The translations under genes and the position numbers were made by a program. This document shows, in pieces, positions 48,470 to 60,885 of a stretch of DNA of 64,000 nt. This DNA comes from Gymnothorax reevesii (taxonomy: Eukaryota > Chordata > Actinopteri > Anguilliformes > Muraenidae), in NCBI GenBank assembly GCA_029721435.1, contig CM056588.1, forward strand, positions 36,907,430 to 36,971,429, given 5' to 3'. The notes under the pieces are model-generated. The model was given only the letters and a program-made list of their open reading frames with translations. It was not told the origin of the DNA and searched no databases. Every line of letters begins with the position of its first letter. Positions within the stretch are counted from its first letter, which is position 1.

Positions 48470-48800
48470 ATCTTAACCCCTTCCTTAACCCTAACCTCAA
48501 CCCTAAGCTGAACCAAAGCCTACAAATCCCCTAAAATGACCCTATTTTTAAACTAAATGTAACGTGACCTCAAACTAAAGTCTAATTCTGATACGTAACT
48601 GGTCTTAAGACCAGATTTAGTCCTGAACACAAGCCTTATTGTAACCCTATAGACCCAGAATTAAACCTTTATGTAGTGAGGACTAGAAAAATGTCCTCAT
48701 AAGCCAGTTTTTCTCAGACTTTACTATAGTTGTGGGGTCTTTTTGTTCTCACAAGCATAGAAGTTCAAGCAGACACACACACACACACACAAATGCACGC

Positions 48801-48832
<32 letters not shown>

Positions 48833-48893
48833 GCGCGCCCGCGCACACACACACACACACACACGCACGCACGCACACACACACACACAGCCA
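48470..48893. repeat. CCTAACC-type interspersed repeat ending in CA array
   Basis: ACCCTAACCTCAACCCTAAG-like text is followed by GTGAGGACTAGAAAAATGTC and TTGTGGGGTC ... CTCACAAGCATAGAAG. It leads directly into a 120-bp CA microsatellite (48772-48893). A related arrangement occurs at 49735-50183. Confidence 0.6.
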
Positions 48894-49734
48894 ATACAAC
48901 AGCTATTCCAGCGCAAAGAACAATGTGAGATGAAGTCATACATACTGTATGGGGAGAGGGTAATAGGCAGAATGCACTTCAGTCAAATTACTTTATAATT
49001 TGTTTTATACACATATTTATATAAATCACAACTAACACAATTCCAGATGTTAAATGATCTTTTTAAGGAAGCGAGACTTCAGTTATCAGCAGTAAAAAGG
49101 CATTTTGAAATTTAAACTGTGTAGACCACAGAGCAATAATCACAACAGCAGTTTTATCTTCAAACAATCAGCGTTGCATTGTAAGTTCTTCCACATCTAT
49201 TCATTCCACCCCCATGACTTGGTGGAATTTTCCACCTCTGTCTATTGACATTTTTTCCAAGCTGGGCCATCACTGCTGCTTTTTGCATGCTCCCGAACAT
49301 CACAACATCTTTCTTTCCTATCACCTACCGTTTATTTTACCATACTCATGGATTTAATTTTGAAATCAATTTGATTCCAATATCAAGTCTGTTGCCAATG
49401 TATTTAAAATTAATCTTTCTTCTTGCAGTGATTTGGCTGGTCTCATGGCTTGTTGTATACAAAATTCAGCATCCAGTAGGCAAGTAAGCATGCCCCTGTA
49501 TAATTCTTTGACGGTGCTTTCACAGTAGATACAAACTGAGTAAATGGATTGTAGGCAATATAGTGAGTGTTTTGAAGCACTGACTGCTGAATTCATATGT
49601 AAATCAACTAGTACAATGACGATGCATTAATTTTTCTCTACCTGCACTCTTGCAGTGAAACATTAACTCATTTTCATGTTTTGTGGAAACTTCTCAAAGA
49701 TTTGCTCTCAGTTCATAACTCCTTACCCAGGACT

Positions 49735-50096
49735 AAACCATAAATACCTCATAACTAGCCCAGGACTAACCCTAATCTCACCCTAACCTTCGCATTATAC
49801 TTGCCTCAACTCCTAACCCTAAAATAGCTTAGATACCTTCTGAGGACCAAATACTGTATGTCCATAAGGATGAATAAGTCAGAAATTCAATCACTTGTGG
49901 TGGCATCTGGTCCCAATGCTCATCCGCTCACACACACATACACACAGATACACACATGCACACTCACACACACACACACACACACGCACACACGCATACA
50001 GACACACGCATACACACACGCGCACACACATACACAATCACAATTGAGGCTCAGTTGTGAGTCTTGATTAACAGAGCACACACACACACACACGCG

Positions 50097-50152
<56 letters not shown>

Positions 50153-50183
50153 TGCACGCGCACGCACACACACACACACACAT
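49735..50183. repeat. second CCTAACC-type repeat with CA array
   Basis: A shorter, more diverged relative of the previous repeat (CCTAATCTCACCCTAACC, then GAGGACCAAATACTG). It is again followed by CA arrays (49929-50037 and 50078-50183). Two copies with the same microsatellite at the same side suggest the element carries its own CA tail. Confidence 0.55.
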
Positions 50184-51046
50184 AGTATTCCCTGTAACTC
50201 TTTTCTTCGTGGGGGGCTCAGGCCAGAGTTCCCGCAGATGGTGTAGTGACATTTATTCATGACATGCTCTAAATAAATAAAATTAGACTAGATTTAAAAT
50301 TTGATTCACACCGAAGGAGTCACCGGGAGCTTTTGACCCAGACAAGTTTACTTCAGAACAGCCTTTAAACCTTAAAGTGGCTCATAGTTTTTTAATATCA
50401 GGGAACTTTTAGCTCCATCTAAACTTTTTATGAAGCCCCATCTTACTGTTCACACACACATGGAAGCAAACATAGAAGTTAAACAAATGAAGGTAATTCA
50501 TATTTATTTGAGTAGGGAATGTCAGCATGTTGAAAACGACTTGGTCAAACACTCATAAGTCCCAGTAGCCCCTTTATAAGGCACTAGTATCTCTCAGGCA
50601 TACATCAGAATGCTACTTATAGTACATAATCTTGTAAGGGGAAAAAGCCAAATGCATCATTTTAACTCTGCAGTGAACACCAGCAATACTGCATGCTGAG
50701 CCAATTTACAATGTGCAGTGTGCTGTGTGGCCAGTGAGTTCTGCAGCCCTGGACACTCTGCAAACGTATTGATCTGCCGGATCATGTTACCGGAGTCAGT
50801 GCAAACACTGAAATTCAAGCCCAAAGACACTGGCAAACTGTGGTTTTAAAATTGATGGAAAACACAGAGACAAATTAAATACAGTGTATAAATAGTGAAG
50901 ACTGACAGAGAAGAACAAGAAGACCTGGGGCGACAGTAGATCACCTGTCACTTCCTGTGTCCTCACTGTACATGTCTACAGAGGTTGATGCAGTATTGCT
51001 CATGTCATTTTAGAGTCGTCTTTGTGCGGTCCTCCCAGGATAATCT

Positions 51047-51066
51047 GGGGGGGGGGGGGGGGGGGG
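51047..51066. repeat. G20 homopolymer
   Basis: Twenty consecutive G. Shorter G or C runs lie at 8648-8662, 33148-33162 and 54579-54598 (C20). Their lengths are unreliable in most assemblies. Confidence 0.9.
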
Positions 51067-51179
51067 CAGGGAGCAATGCTGTCATGTGAGTTCTGAATTG
51101 AATATAATTTTAACTTCATCAAAGTAATGCTCACCAAACCATATTATAGTATTTGGAAAATTCATGTTTTATACAGTGT

Positions 51180-51224
51180 GATAATAATAACAATAATAAT
51201 AATAATAATAATAACAACAATAAT
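51180..51224. repeat. (ATA)n microsatellite
   Basis: About fifteen trinucleotide units with ACA interruptions. They account for the asparagine run in an overlapping open frame. Confidence 0.95.
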
Positions 51225-51599
51225 GAGTCCTTGGAACCTGATGTCGCTTTTTGTCACCCCACCACAGACAGTGTCATCTCCAGCAATGTTACTGAGTTAG
51301 TTTGTTATAATAATAATAACATCTGTGATATCACTTTGAAATCATATAAGACCATTTAAAGGGCTGGAATTGGCTTTTAATATAATGACAATATAGCGAC
51401 GATTCAACCTGAAATGCAATGAGCAACGTTCGCGCCCAGTACAATTCTCAATGATGGCAAACACTGGTTGTGTCATTCTGAAACAGGCTTGGAAATTCAA
51501 AGAGATAACATCTGCCATCTTCATACTGATGATAAAAGGATTATAATGAATTCATCTGCTTTTGAATATTTAATGATGGAAGGAGTTCCCTGCTGTGCG

Positions 51600-52010
51600 G
51601 ACATTACCTTCCACTGTGCCTGACTTTGATCTGTAAACCCCAGCAGACCCACCATATTACCACAGAGGGAAGCAACATGTGTCCTGGTGTCACAACAATA
51701 CACCAGCAATTAATTTGCATTCATTTTCCACACCCCCGAGCTAGAAATAAAAGCGACAATCTGGACTGTTAGCCCTCTGCTTTGTAACTAATGGGATTTA
51801 CCTACTCTAATTAAACCTCCACAGCCATTTAACCATTTAATACATTACGCTCATTCTTTATAGCAATCATATTCCAAACTGGAACCAGCGTCACCATAAA
51901 CCCCAGTTTTGATAATTATCCAGTCATTTAATTACAGTAATCACAGGCCATGATCAAATTAATCTTTTGCTTGTTTAATTAGAGGGAATTACAATAAATT
52001 TCAGACATAG
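51600..52010. promoter_or_regulatory. candidate conserved non-coding element, TAAT-rich
   Basis: Unique 400-bp block with unusually many homeodomain-type cores: CAATTAATTTGC, CTAATTAAACC, CATTTAATTACAG, TTAATTAGAGG, plus GATAATTATCC (a partial palindrome near 51911). There is no open frame of interest. It is the strongest enhancer-like texture in the window. Tissue and target are unknown. Confidence 0.4.
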
Positions 52011-52284
52011 TGTGTGCAGTCACTGGTGAGTCCTGCAAAAGCACAATTCCATGAACACAATACCATTGATCCCAAGGTTCAGTTGAACTGCATTAATTCT
52101 GTTTGCCAGAAGGCAATGATGATTATGTTCTTGTGGATGATGATTATGGGGACAATGATAATAAACACTAAATATGCTTTTGACGCAACACGCTGCAGTG
52201 TTAAAGATGATGATGTGAGCACTTCTCCCTGACTAAACTAAAGCGAAGAACTGCTACCCGGGGGATGGCACCACATAGCACTGC

Positions 52285-52529
52285 TTAACAGAGGGGCAAG
52301 ATTGATAAACAGATTTCATTGCCAACGGTTTTTTTTTTTTTACTTTCAAACAAGTAATTATTATTTCCATTGGTGAATTTAATCATTAAACTGCTGATAC
52401 AATGTGTAAGCCACCTCGCATTTTTAAAAATGAGTTTTTTTTTTTCATGGAGTGCTGAAGACTGTGACCACAGTAGCAGGAAGGATTGATGGTGAAATAA
52501 ACCTCCCCAATAACTTGCTTGACAAAATA
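52285..52529. other. no gene seen; T-rich spacer
   Basis: Contains T-runs and the start of an incidental 128-codon minus-strand frame that continues into the adjacent Tc1 fossil and MITE. Confidence 0.5.
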
Positions 52530-53571
52530 CATTGATTAGCCGCAACATTAAAACCCCGCACCTAATACAGTCCAGGTCAGGGCTCTCAAACTGATCGGTG
52601 AAAGGGCCGAGGGGCCACAGGTTTTCGGTCGGACCGAGCAGAAGCACACTTGATACAATTAATGAAATCAACTGATCTCAATCAGCACAGTTGATTAGTT
52701 GTATCAGGTGTGCTTCTGTTCAGCTGGAATGAAAACCTGCAGCCCCTTGGCACTTTTACGGACCAGTTTGAGACCCCTGCCCTCGGTCCTCCTCGTGCCT
52801 CTGAAACAGCTCTGCCAAACTGTCCACTTGAGCCCAACGTTTCCTTCTACGACATTTCTCAGAGCATCGCTCTCCCTCCAGCTTGTTTTCTTCTCGCAGT
52901 GCATGCTGGGGCCAGCTTGTCCACTGGTACATGGTGCACACGGACCCGCCAAATGCACGTGATGTGAAAGGGACTCACTGGATCAGATCACCTATTTTGA
53001 TCGCTCCAGGGTCCAGTTCCAACGCTCACACATCCATTGTAGCTGCTTTCGGCGGTGGAGTGGGGTTAGAATGAGCACTTTGACTGGACTACTGGCACAA
53101 AGTAGTATACACAACAGGGTGTGATGCACTGTGTGTTGAGATACATTCTTTCCATAAGTATCATTAAAATCCTTTGCGACTTGTACTGCAGAAGCTGTTT
53201 TGTCGTTGTGGATCAGATGGACTAGCTAGCCTTTACCCTTGTGCATCAATGAGCCGTTGGCTCCCAGCACTGTGCTGCCGGTTGATGGTTTGACTCTTCT
53301 TGGACCACTGTCAGTAGGTAGTCATCACTGCTTACCGGGAGCACCGCAGAACCCTTGCCACTTTGAAGATGCTCTGGTCATAACAGTTTGGCCCTTGTCA
53401 AAGTCGCACAGGTTTCATTTCCCCCACATCCAACATGCTGACTACATGAACCAAATGTTTGTTTACCATCAAACGTTCGTCGAAAGACTATGGCATGCGT
53501 CATTGTTCCAAGGCACTCAATGTTACTTGCTTCATCTGTGAAAGATTTTAATGTCTTGGCACATTGGTCAA
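52530..53571 (-). mobile_element. Tc1-type fossil with decayed transposase, split by a MITE
   Basis: TA at 52528-52529 is followed by CATTGATTAGCCGCAACATT, and the right end is diverged (CTTGGCACATTGGTCA). This is a longer relative of 7859-8492. On the minus strand, transposase pieces can be read from about 53440: GPNCYDQSIFKVARVLRCSR (helix-turn-helix), then QWSKKSQTINRQ and SQRLIDAQG. Later pieces are heavily broken, and the catalytic half is largely missing. A 202-bp MITE interrupts it near its left end. Confidence 0.75.
52578..52779. mobile_element. hAT-type MITE nested in the Tc1 fossil
   Basis: Inverted arms start CAGGGCTCTCAAACTGATC on the left and, in reverse, CAGGGGTCTCAAACTGGTCC on the right. 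They continue through AGAAGCACACTTGATACAA / AGAAGCACACCTGATACAA to a short loop. The flanks GTCCAGGT (52570-52577) and CCCTCGGT (52780-52787) occupy the same position of the surrounding Tc1 sequence and agree at four of eight bases, fitting a decayed 8-bp duplication. Confidence 0.8.
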
Positions 53572-54306
53572 CACACCTACAAGTCTGGCTGACCTTTCAC
53601 TTGCACTTTTGACACCATCTTGAAGGATCATATGACAATGATTACTTCTGCTATTTTTTTTTTCATCTTGTCACACTAGAAATTCTAAATTAATCATTTT
53701 CATGAGAATAGGTCTGTAAATATTAGCATCTTCAAAAAAAGTAAACTGTGAATAGTTTTTTTCCTGTGCACACTAGCTTATTAGTTTCTGCTGTTTGGGG
53801 ACAAACAAGATCTGTTTCATGTCTGCTGCAAAGTGATAATCTCATCATGATGACAGCGAGCTGGACTGAGGTGAATTCTGAGATAAGACCCCTGTAATGT
53901 ACCTCAAAGGCTTAAAATGTAATTCTAAGCGAAAGGATTGAAACTGTACAAAAAAGTGAACCTTGCACTTTGAAATTTCTAAACAAAGCATTAATTTACA
54001 TAGGTTATTGGGGGGAAAAATTGTCACAATTACTGCTGAGCTTTCAAATGACCTCATTCGATACAGTCATGGACTGATGAGAATAAGTCATCAGCTCACT
54101 TCGGTATTTGCAGCAGGCATTAATTCTCTATAGTTCTTTGCTGCTGAAATATGGTTCATAAATATAATCAGCCATTTATGGAAGCCATAGTGGGTGTACG
54201 TATGGTCGTCACAGCGGTCGCTAAACTGAACGATGCTCTTAATGATAGCACGACATACTGAGTATGAATTCAGAGAAGATATTTTTCTGCTGGTACGTCC
54301 AATGTA

Positions 54307-54380
54307 GCAGAAAAAAATAAAGGGAACACTTAAACAACACAATGTAACTCTAAGTGTTCCCTTTATTTTTTTTTTAGCAG
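54307..54380. mobile_element. 74-bp miniature: two Tc1-type ends joined
   Basis: GCAGAAAAAAATAAAGGGAA on the left is inverted on the right as CTGCTAAAAAAAAAATAAAGGG. About 15 bp lie between the arms, and TA flanks at 54305-54306 and 54381-54382. The left arm continues with ACACTTAAACAACACAATG, the subterminal text of a known fish Tc1-type family, so nearly the entire interior has been lost. Confidence 0.8.
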
Positions 54381-55059
54381 TATTTTGCAGGCAAAGCCCA
54401 ACGCGATCACTAGGGGGCGGTGTTTTCTCAATTAAGGATGCTGACAGTCCAGTTCGTCATTAAATTGACAGGTTACCAAAAAGCAATTTCTCAGAAGGCC
54501 GCACCTTTGTTTGGACATCGGTGGGTTGAGTTGCAGACATGTTTTTCCGTCTATATTATTAATAGGGGGGGAGGTCAGCCCCCCCCCCCCCCCCCCCCAT
54601 AATTTATCCCCTTCTCTGCTTCTCTTGCTTAATCCAGGCTCAATCTTTCGATATTTCGGTGCATATTAGAAATCCGATCCGAGGGGGCTTCAATTGTGCA
54701 AGCCAAAAATGCTTCTGAACTCTGTTCATGTTACAATATGTAATGTGATGTCCTGTGCTGTCCAAATGTAAACTTGAGTGACTTTTTAACTGAGTTTTAA
54801 GCTATATTTCCGGATGAATAAATAAATACATAAGCAAAATTATGCAGCTCCCATTTCACAAATATTCTATTTCAAAGTGCCTGAATAAATCAGATAAATC
54901 ATAAAAATTAAGATGTCACCGGGGTGATTGGTCACAGGCCATTGACACACACAGGTGATCTCTGCCAACTCGTAAAATGCAGGTATTGCAGTGGTAGAAT
55001 GGACGGTACATTACACTCAGCCCATGTGATGCAAGCGATTTAGTCGTCGGTTCATATGA

Positions 55060-55640
55060 CTCATCAAATTATAAGGCAGGCTTATATGAGTGGAGAACGG
55101 TTGCCAAATGGCATTAATTTGGACTGCTTAATGAAATGGGAGGGTCGTTGCTAGCATAATACAGCGTGTTGTAATACAGAGCGAGAATAAAACCCAGCAC
55201 CGTGCGGAAGACGGAGATGACACCATTCGGACGGAGTCGGGTGGCGGCCCAATTACAGCCTTAGGCGATAATGCGATGTGGTAATGATGCTGCCTGTGGT
55301 TTCGGAGATAAGCGTTTAATCCCGATCCTCTCTCTCTCCCATCAACAACCCACAACCCGCTTGCGCTCCCCGCAGAGGAGGAGAGAATGGTAAAACCAGT
55401 AATGTGTTCCGACTGGGTAATTGATCGTGCCGAAGGTAGTCCGCGCTCGCAAAGCGGCGGTAATTTGTGGATTTGAAGCGGAGCAGTGTGCCAACAGGCC
55501 CTCCTTGCCGCTCTGATGATGAGATAATGGGACGGTCACACACAAAACTGCTGCCCGACACCAGTGGAGACGTAATGCGTGACAGAATATTTCAGCGATG
55601 CGCACTTTTCTTACCTTGACTTGGCTGCAGAGAAATCAAT
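55060..55640. promoter_or_regulatory. candidate conserved non-coding element
   Basis: Unique block, CpG-containing, with homeodomain and GATA-like words (GGCATTAATTTGGAC, CCCAATTACAGCC, GAGATAAGCG, GATGAGATAATGGG). Overlapping minus-strand frames (75-87 codons) lack recognisable domains or convincing splice sites. An unrecognised exon cannot be fully excluded. Confidence 0.35.
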
Positions 55641-56999
55641 TTTCATTGACTAAGCGCTTTCTCCATTTGCAGGTTTAAGGTTAAGGTCAAGGATTTGGAA
55701 CAAAGGGGCCATAAGACATTTTGGGAGGAAATGAGTATTATATTTCAAAGGTAAGCTCTTGAGTCATATTATGCACTGGCAAAGAGACCAGGGTCATTCC
55801 ATGTCAAGCAAATCAAGAATTTTCCGTGACCTCGCACACCTTTCAGAAGATGGGGCATGATTAAAACCAATGAGTATTGGCCAGAAGTGAAAAATGTTTT
55901 ACTATAATCGTTAATTTGGTCATTATCATGTTATCTCACGCATTGAAAAGTTCATGCCTCAGGAAGTTGTTGTTCGAGTATATGAGAAAATAAATTCATT
56001 TATAAGCTTCAAAGATTATCTTTTTAAAAGTTTTTAGAATATCCGGCCATTGGCACCTTGTGACTGATAGCCCCATTTCCAAAAGAAAAAAAAATTGGGA
56101 CAGTGACGAAAATGCAGGTAAAAAGAAAACAACAACTCACTTCAATTTCTTTCTTTCTTTTTTTTCTTTGGGAAATACAATTTTTCATTTATTCATTATG
56201 GTCCCCGTCGGTTCGACGATGGGAAATACAAACTCATTCTGAATTTGATATCTACAACATGTTTTAAAAGAAATATGCCAATAGAGGACTCAAAACACTG
56301 GAATCTTAATGGCGTACTCAAATGGTGACGGCCTACAGGTCCTGAACAGGTGACGCCACCATGCTTGGATATACACACAGCATCCACGAAAGACTCAGTT
56401 ATTAACAAGTAATGAGTGGGCGGGGCTCCCCAATCACAAAAACTGCGTGAATGAATAATTCATGAGATTAAAAATGATGTCTTGACAAGCTGTCTTAAGG
56501 GTTTCAGGATTTATGTCCTCTACTAGAAATATATTAATTAAACATTTAGAAGATGAGGAGAAATCTGTACATTAAGGCTCCTTCAGTTTGAAGGTCTAAG
56601 ATTAGGCAATAACTTTAAGCATAAACATTATTAGGGTCATAGTTGAAGGTCCCTGAATACGTCACCAGGTGCACAGCTAATTAGTTGTTTCAAGCCATTT
56701 CAGTCTTTTCCCTCTTGACACCACATGGGGAAGTAACCAACCAGAGGCAAGAAGGACTGATCACTTTCAGCCAAGCAGTCAATCAGATTTCATTATTCTG
56801 GGTGGTCACTCCCCCTTGTGTCAGGTGGGAGAGACTTTGAACTGGATCGTAATGGCTAGCTGTGCACATGGTGGCATCATAGGGGACCTTTCAAAACTAT
56901 AACTTAAACTATAAGAACTAAGGGGGAGCCATACTCACACATTCCAATTTGTGTGAACATACCCCATTTTAGGGTTCACAACGGTCGGTTGATGCAAGT

Positions 57000-57530
57000 G
57001 TTTGAATGAAGAGGTTACCGGTTTCGACACGTCCTGGTTTTTTTAATGAATGTTGGCCATTCCCTAGGGCAAATTTCAGCAAATTCCTTGAGAGTGTCAT
57101 AGCTGAGATCTTTGTCAAATGTACCGTCGTTTACACACGGGGCAGTTGGAAATGTCCATTTCTGACCATATTTTTTGAACAAATATCTTCCTATCTCGGC
57201 AGCATGACATCAATTTCAACAAATTCTTTTTTTATTCATTTGGAAAATATATCAGCTACAATGTGCATTGATCAGCACATGATTATAATCATTGGTGACA
57301 CTTTGTGGGGCCCCAGAATAGGTTGCCCCTCCCAAAAACTAAAAAAATGTTTAAAAAAAATGTTATTTTTTGTCATAAAGAAAATTGTTATCACAGGTTT
57401 CTCTGGTGGATTCATGAATACCATGGGGTGGTTTATCAGTGCTGAAAATTATTTTGAATTTGGTGGTTTGGGCCAGAAAATGCCCTTAATGGGGCTCCAC
57501 CTTTGGCTTTGGGCAATCTGACTGTTTTGA
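57000..57530 (+). other. open frame of 171 codons, probably not a gene
   Basis: The longest non-repetitive plus-strand frame (57006-57521) in this part. The translation shows no recognisable domain, signal peptide or homologue known to me. AT-rich codons and a lysine-rich stretch near an A-run suggest chance or a decayed repeat. No splice or poly-A context supports it. Confidence 0.35.
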
Positions 57531-57645
57531 GCAATAAATTATGATAACACAACATGTGTGGACTCCTTTCAAAACATACTATTCATATGCTGCCAATGAA
57601 AATAATATTTATGATGTAGCAAAACAATCATACCAGCCAAATTTG

Positions 57646-57735
57646 AACTAAGTAAGTAAATCTTTATTTGTATAGCACCTTTCACAGCTTGAAATCACAA
57701 AGTGCTTCACAGTGGTAAAAACAAAGAAGTAAAAC
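57646..57735. repeat. fragment of a common fish interspersed repeat
   Basis: TTTATTTGTATAGCACCTTTCACAG and CACAAAGTGCTTCACAGTGG followed by an A-rich tail. This phrase pair is familiar from many teleost loci, but I cannot assign it to a named family. Confidence 0.4.
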
Positions 57736-59604
57736 ATACAAAACAATAAAAACAACAGAATTATCAATATAACAATAAACAAACACTGTGCAACGATCCT
57801 TAAAAGAATTCTCTCAGCAATTCTGAAGCAGTTTTTGTTTCTTATCACCAATTTAATTTTTCTGTGGGAATTTGAGATGCTGTGTTGATTCCCAAGCAGC
57901 AAATTCCTGTTTGGCTTAGTTCCGTCTGCCAGATTATCATGGTATAGACAACTTCATTAAGACATTGAAGGCCAATTCTCTGTCTTCCCCCAGGCAGACA
58001 TTGATCTGCATCCCTTCTTTCTGCTCACTGAAAGTATAAATGAAAAAGTGTTCATCGGTGCTTCAGAGGCCAATATAACTTGCAGTTTCATTGCTTTTCT
58101 ACCAGGCAGCTGAATTAAAAATGCAAAGTAGGTCACCAAAAACCACAGCAGTGACACAGCAGGACACGAGATAAACACTTTCTCGTCACGCAGTTGATAA
58201 TCAGGCAAACGCTCTCACTGCCAAGCCAACTTCACTCCACGCCTTTGGTTGCGGTGCAGAAAACCAGAGCGCTCGGAAGCCGCAGGTTCGCGTGCCGCGG
58301 GTCAGGGAAGATCAACTACGATACTCAGGGCTGTGTCATAACCGCAGCGCTCCCTTTCCAATCTCGAGGTTTTGTTTGAGGAACCTCATCAGGCGGTTAG
58401 GTCACCTTTGTCAGCCATATTGACACTTTCACCACCAAGTCACTCTGACCTGTGTCATCCCAGACTTCCACTGGAGAAATGGCAGGGCTTTAGCATACAA
58501 ATTTTCTGCAGACATCGGGTGTTGCCCCAAGACTCAAGCAAAGCATTGAACTTCCTCCTCATTTCCTCTCTCATTCCATCAGACAGGAGAAGGTGACAAG
58601 CAGAGGAATAAAAGGTGCCTTTTGTCATTGGGACCTTCCCCAGATTGATTGTTTCATGCTTCTGGATGCTCAATCATAATGGATGAGCAGCTGGCCAAGG
58701 CATTCATTGTGTTAGTGGGATGTGCTACATCGTGGAACAGAAGACCTGTGGCAGTTTAAGACTCTGCTAAACTATGCATTTTGAGACCTGTACTGGTACA
58801 TGGCACATACACTTAAGAAAGTTGCGAATGAGAATGAGAAATTCACTCTAAAAAGCTTGAAGTGTATCTCATGCATTGGCTTACTGAACTGGTATTGTGA
58901 CACTGCATTTAGCCTTAGCTTATTGGCTACAAGGAGATATTTGTCAAAAAGGTGGCAATGCTGATGTTACTTCCTCAAGAATAACACTCTGGGTCTGGTG
59001 GCCCAAGGTTAAGTTACCCGAGGGCTTCGCCTACCTGCACACCGTGTGACAACACTCCAGCTGCCTTCCCCACGTTTCTCTTTTCTTGTTAAACAATTTG
59101 TCATCGGGAAGCCGCACCTGTAATAAATAACAGAGTAGGGATCTGATTAAGCCAAAATGAGTGCTTACGGGCCTCACTGGTCAACCTGCCGCGGTTGATA
59201 TGCGGATAAAACCGCATGACGAAAGTGCCAGGCCTCTACAAACAGACTTCAGTGGCGCATTGGTTACTTGAAAGAAAACCAGGAGGGAAAAGTCAAAGAT
59301 TCACGAATTTAAGATTTGCATACATCAATGCAGCACTAATATATACTGAATCAATGAATTCTAAACATTTTTTTGTTATAAATCTTTACATCAGGACATT
59401 GAGAGGAAAGAACCATCACCTCACGGCAGGAAGGCCAGGAGCCTTTCAGAGTGTCTATTAAATGTTTTCTCTTCAACCATGAAAGTTTGGTTCCACAGGC
59501 CAAAAATATGTACAGTTTGGGCCAAGTATGGGGTTAAAATCGCCAGTAGGCATAAATGTGCTAGTGAGTCGTATGTGTTATTCCTTTTCTGGAATGCTAA
59601 GTTG

Positions 59605-59700
59605 TCTAGTGTGTGCCCCTGCCCTCAGCCAGTGAATGCTGGGATATTAGCCTTCACATCATCCAAGATTCTGACCACAAATAAGATGCTTGCCAACAAA
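59605..59700 (+). mobile_element. SINE 3' fragment
   Basis: CTCAGCCAGTGAATGCTGGGATATTAGCC matches the 3' half of the copy at 60886-61085. Confidence 0.5.
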
Positions 59701-60009
59701 ATGCAAACAAATGATGTACAGCAGTGCATGTCTTGGAACCCCGTATTCTATAATGGGAACCAAAAGTTCCATACAGTCGTCCGAAACACATGCTGTCAAT
59801 GGTGCACTGTAAGCATTATCGGACAGTGTGCGCTATTTATATTTATCGTACCTGCTCCTCTTTGCCGTATATCACACCTGCTACTGTCAGTGAGGCTCCT
59901 GGAAATTCATGTCTGGAATGATAAGAAAATATCCTGGAAAATATCCTCTGCTCAATCCTGGAGTCATGTTCAATAGGTATAAAATAGCTTACAGGCAATT
60001 GTACAATGT

Positions 60010-60365
60010 TTATCCAGTCATCCATCAATACATTTTATAACCCACTTCATCATGATCAGGGACATCAATTTCAACATACGGCGGAAAATACACAGGAACA
60101 CAGGATACCAGACCACAGAAAAACGCCCGGGACTGTTTACAGATGTATTTTAGGGCACGCACACCATTCTCTTACACATTCACTCTTCTGGACAATTTAA
60201 AGTCTTCAATTAGCCAAGCATGCATGTCTTCGGAAACCAGAGTGCCCAGAGGAAATCCATGCAAACACGGGCAGAACAAGCAAAGCTCACAAAAAGGTCC
60301 CCAGCCACATTCAAACTTGTGAACTTCTAGCTGTTGGCTACTTGTACCACCCATTGTGCTGCTAA
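60010..60365 (-). mobile_element. V-SINE-type SINE, reversed
   Basis: Read on the plus strand it begins CATCCATCAATACATTTTAT, passes ATTAGCCAAGCATGCATGTC and AGAGGAAATCCATGCAAACA, and ends near TACCACCCATTGTGCTGC, the inverted tRNA-like head. It is diverged but nearly full length. It faces the copy at 60886-61085. Confidence 0.7.
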
Positions 60366-60885
60366 ATTACTCAAAATAATTCCATTCCAAATTTTGTGAG
60401 AGATAATGCTGCTGCAGTACCGCAGAACCAACTGTCAAACTTTTAATATGAAAGTGTAAAAATGACCACAGTGACTAACGTTATACTCAACCAGCAACTT
60501 AATATTTAAAACAGAGAGATTTAATGACCACAAATGTCAACTGATCCATCAATGACAAGATCGTTTGTAACAAAGGCGGATCCTGACTTTAAAGGACCGT
60601 TATACTTAAGCTATCGTTTATTGCACAACGCCGTCTTGTTTTTTTTGTCAATGTGGGTCAGCCAAAAACAAGACGTGCATGGCAAAGGAGAACAGGTTTA
60701 TGCAGAAGCACATCGAGGCATGTCAGATGTTGATCCTTGTTAATTAAAGTTACCTTGATATTACCTTGATAAGCTGCCTGCAATGTGCCGCACTGTTTCT
60801 CCAAAACAAGGACATTGTAGGTGCAGATCTACCCTGGCTCTAATTATACTTGTGTAGATCACTGTAGTTGTGTGGATTTCGACCA

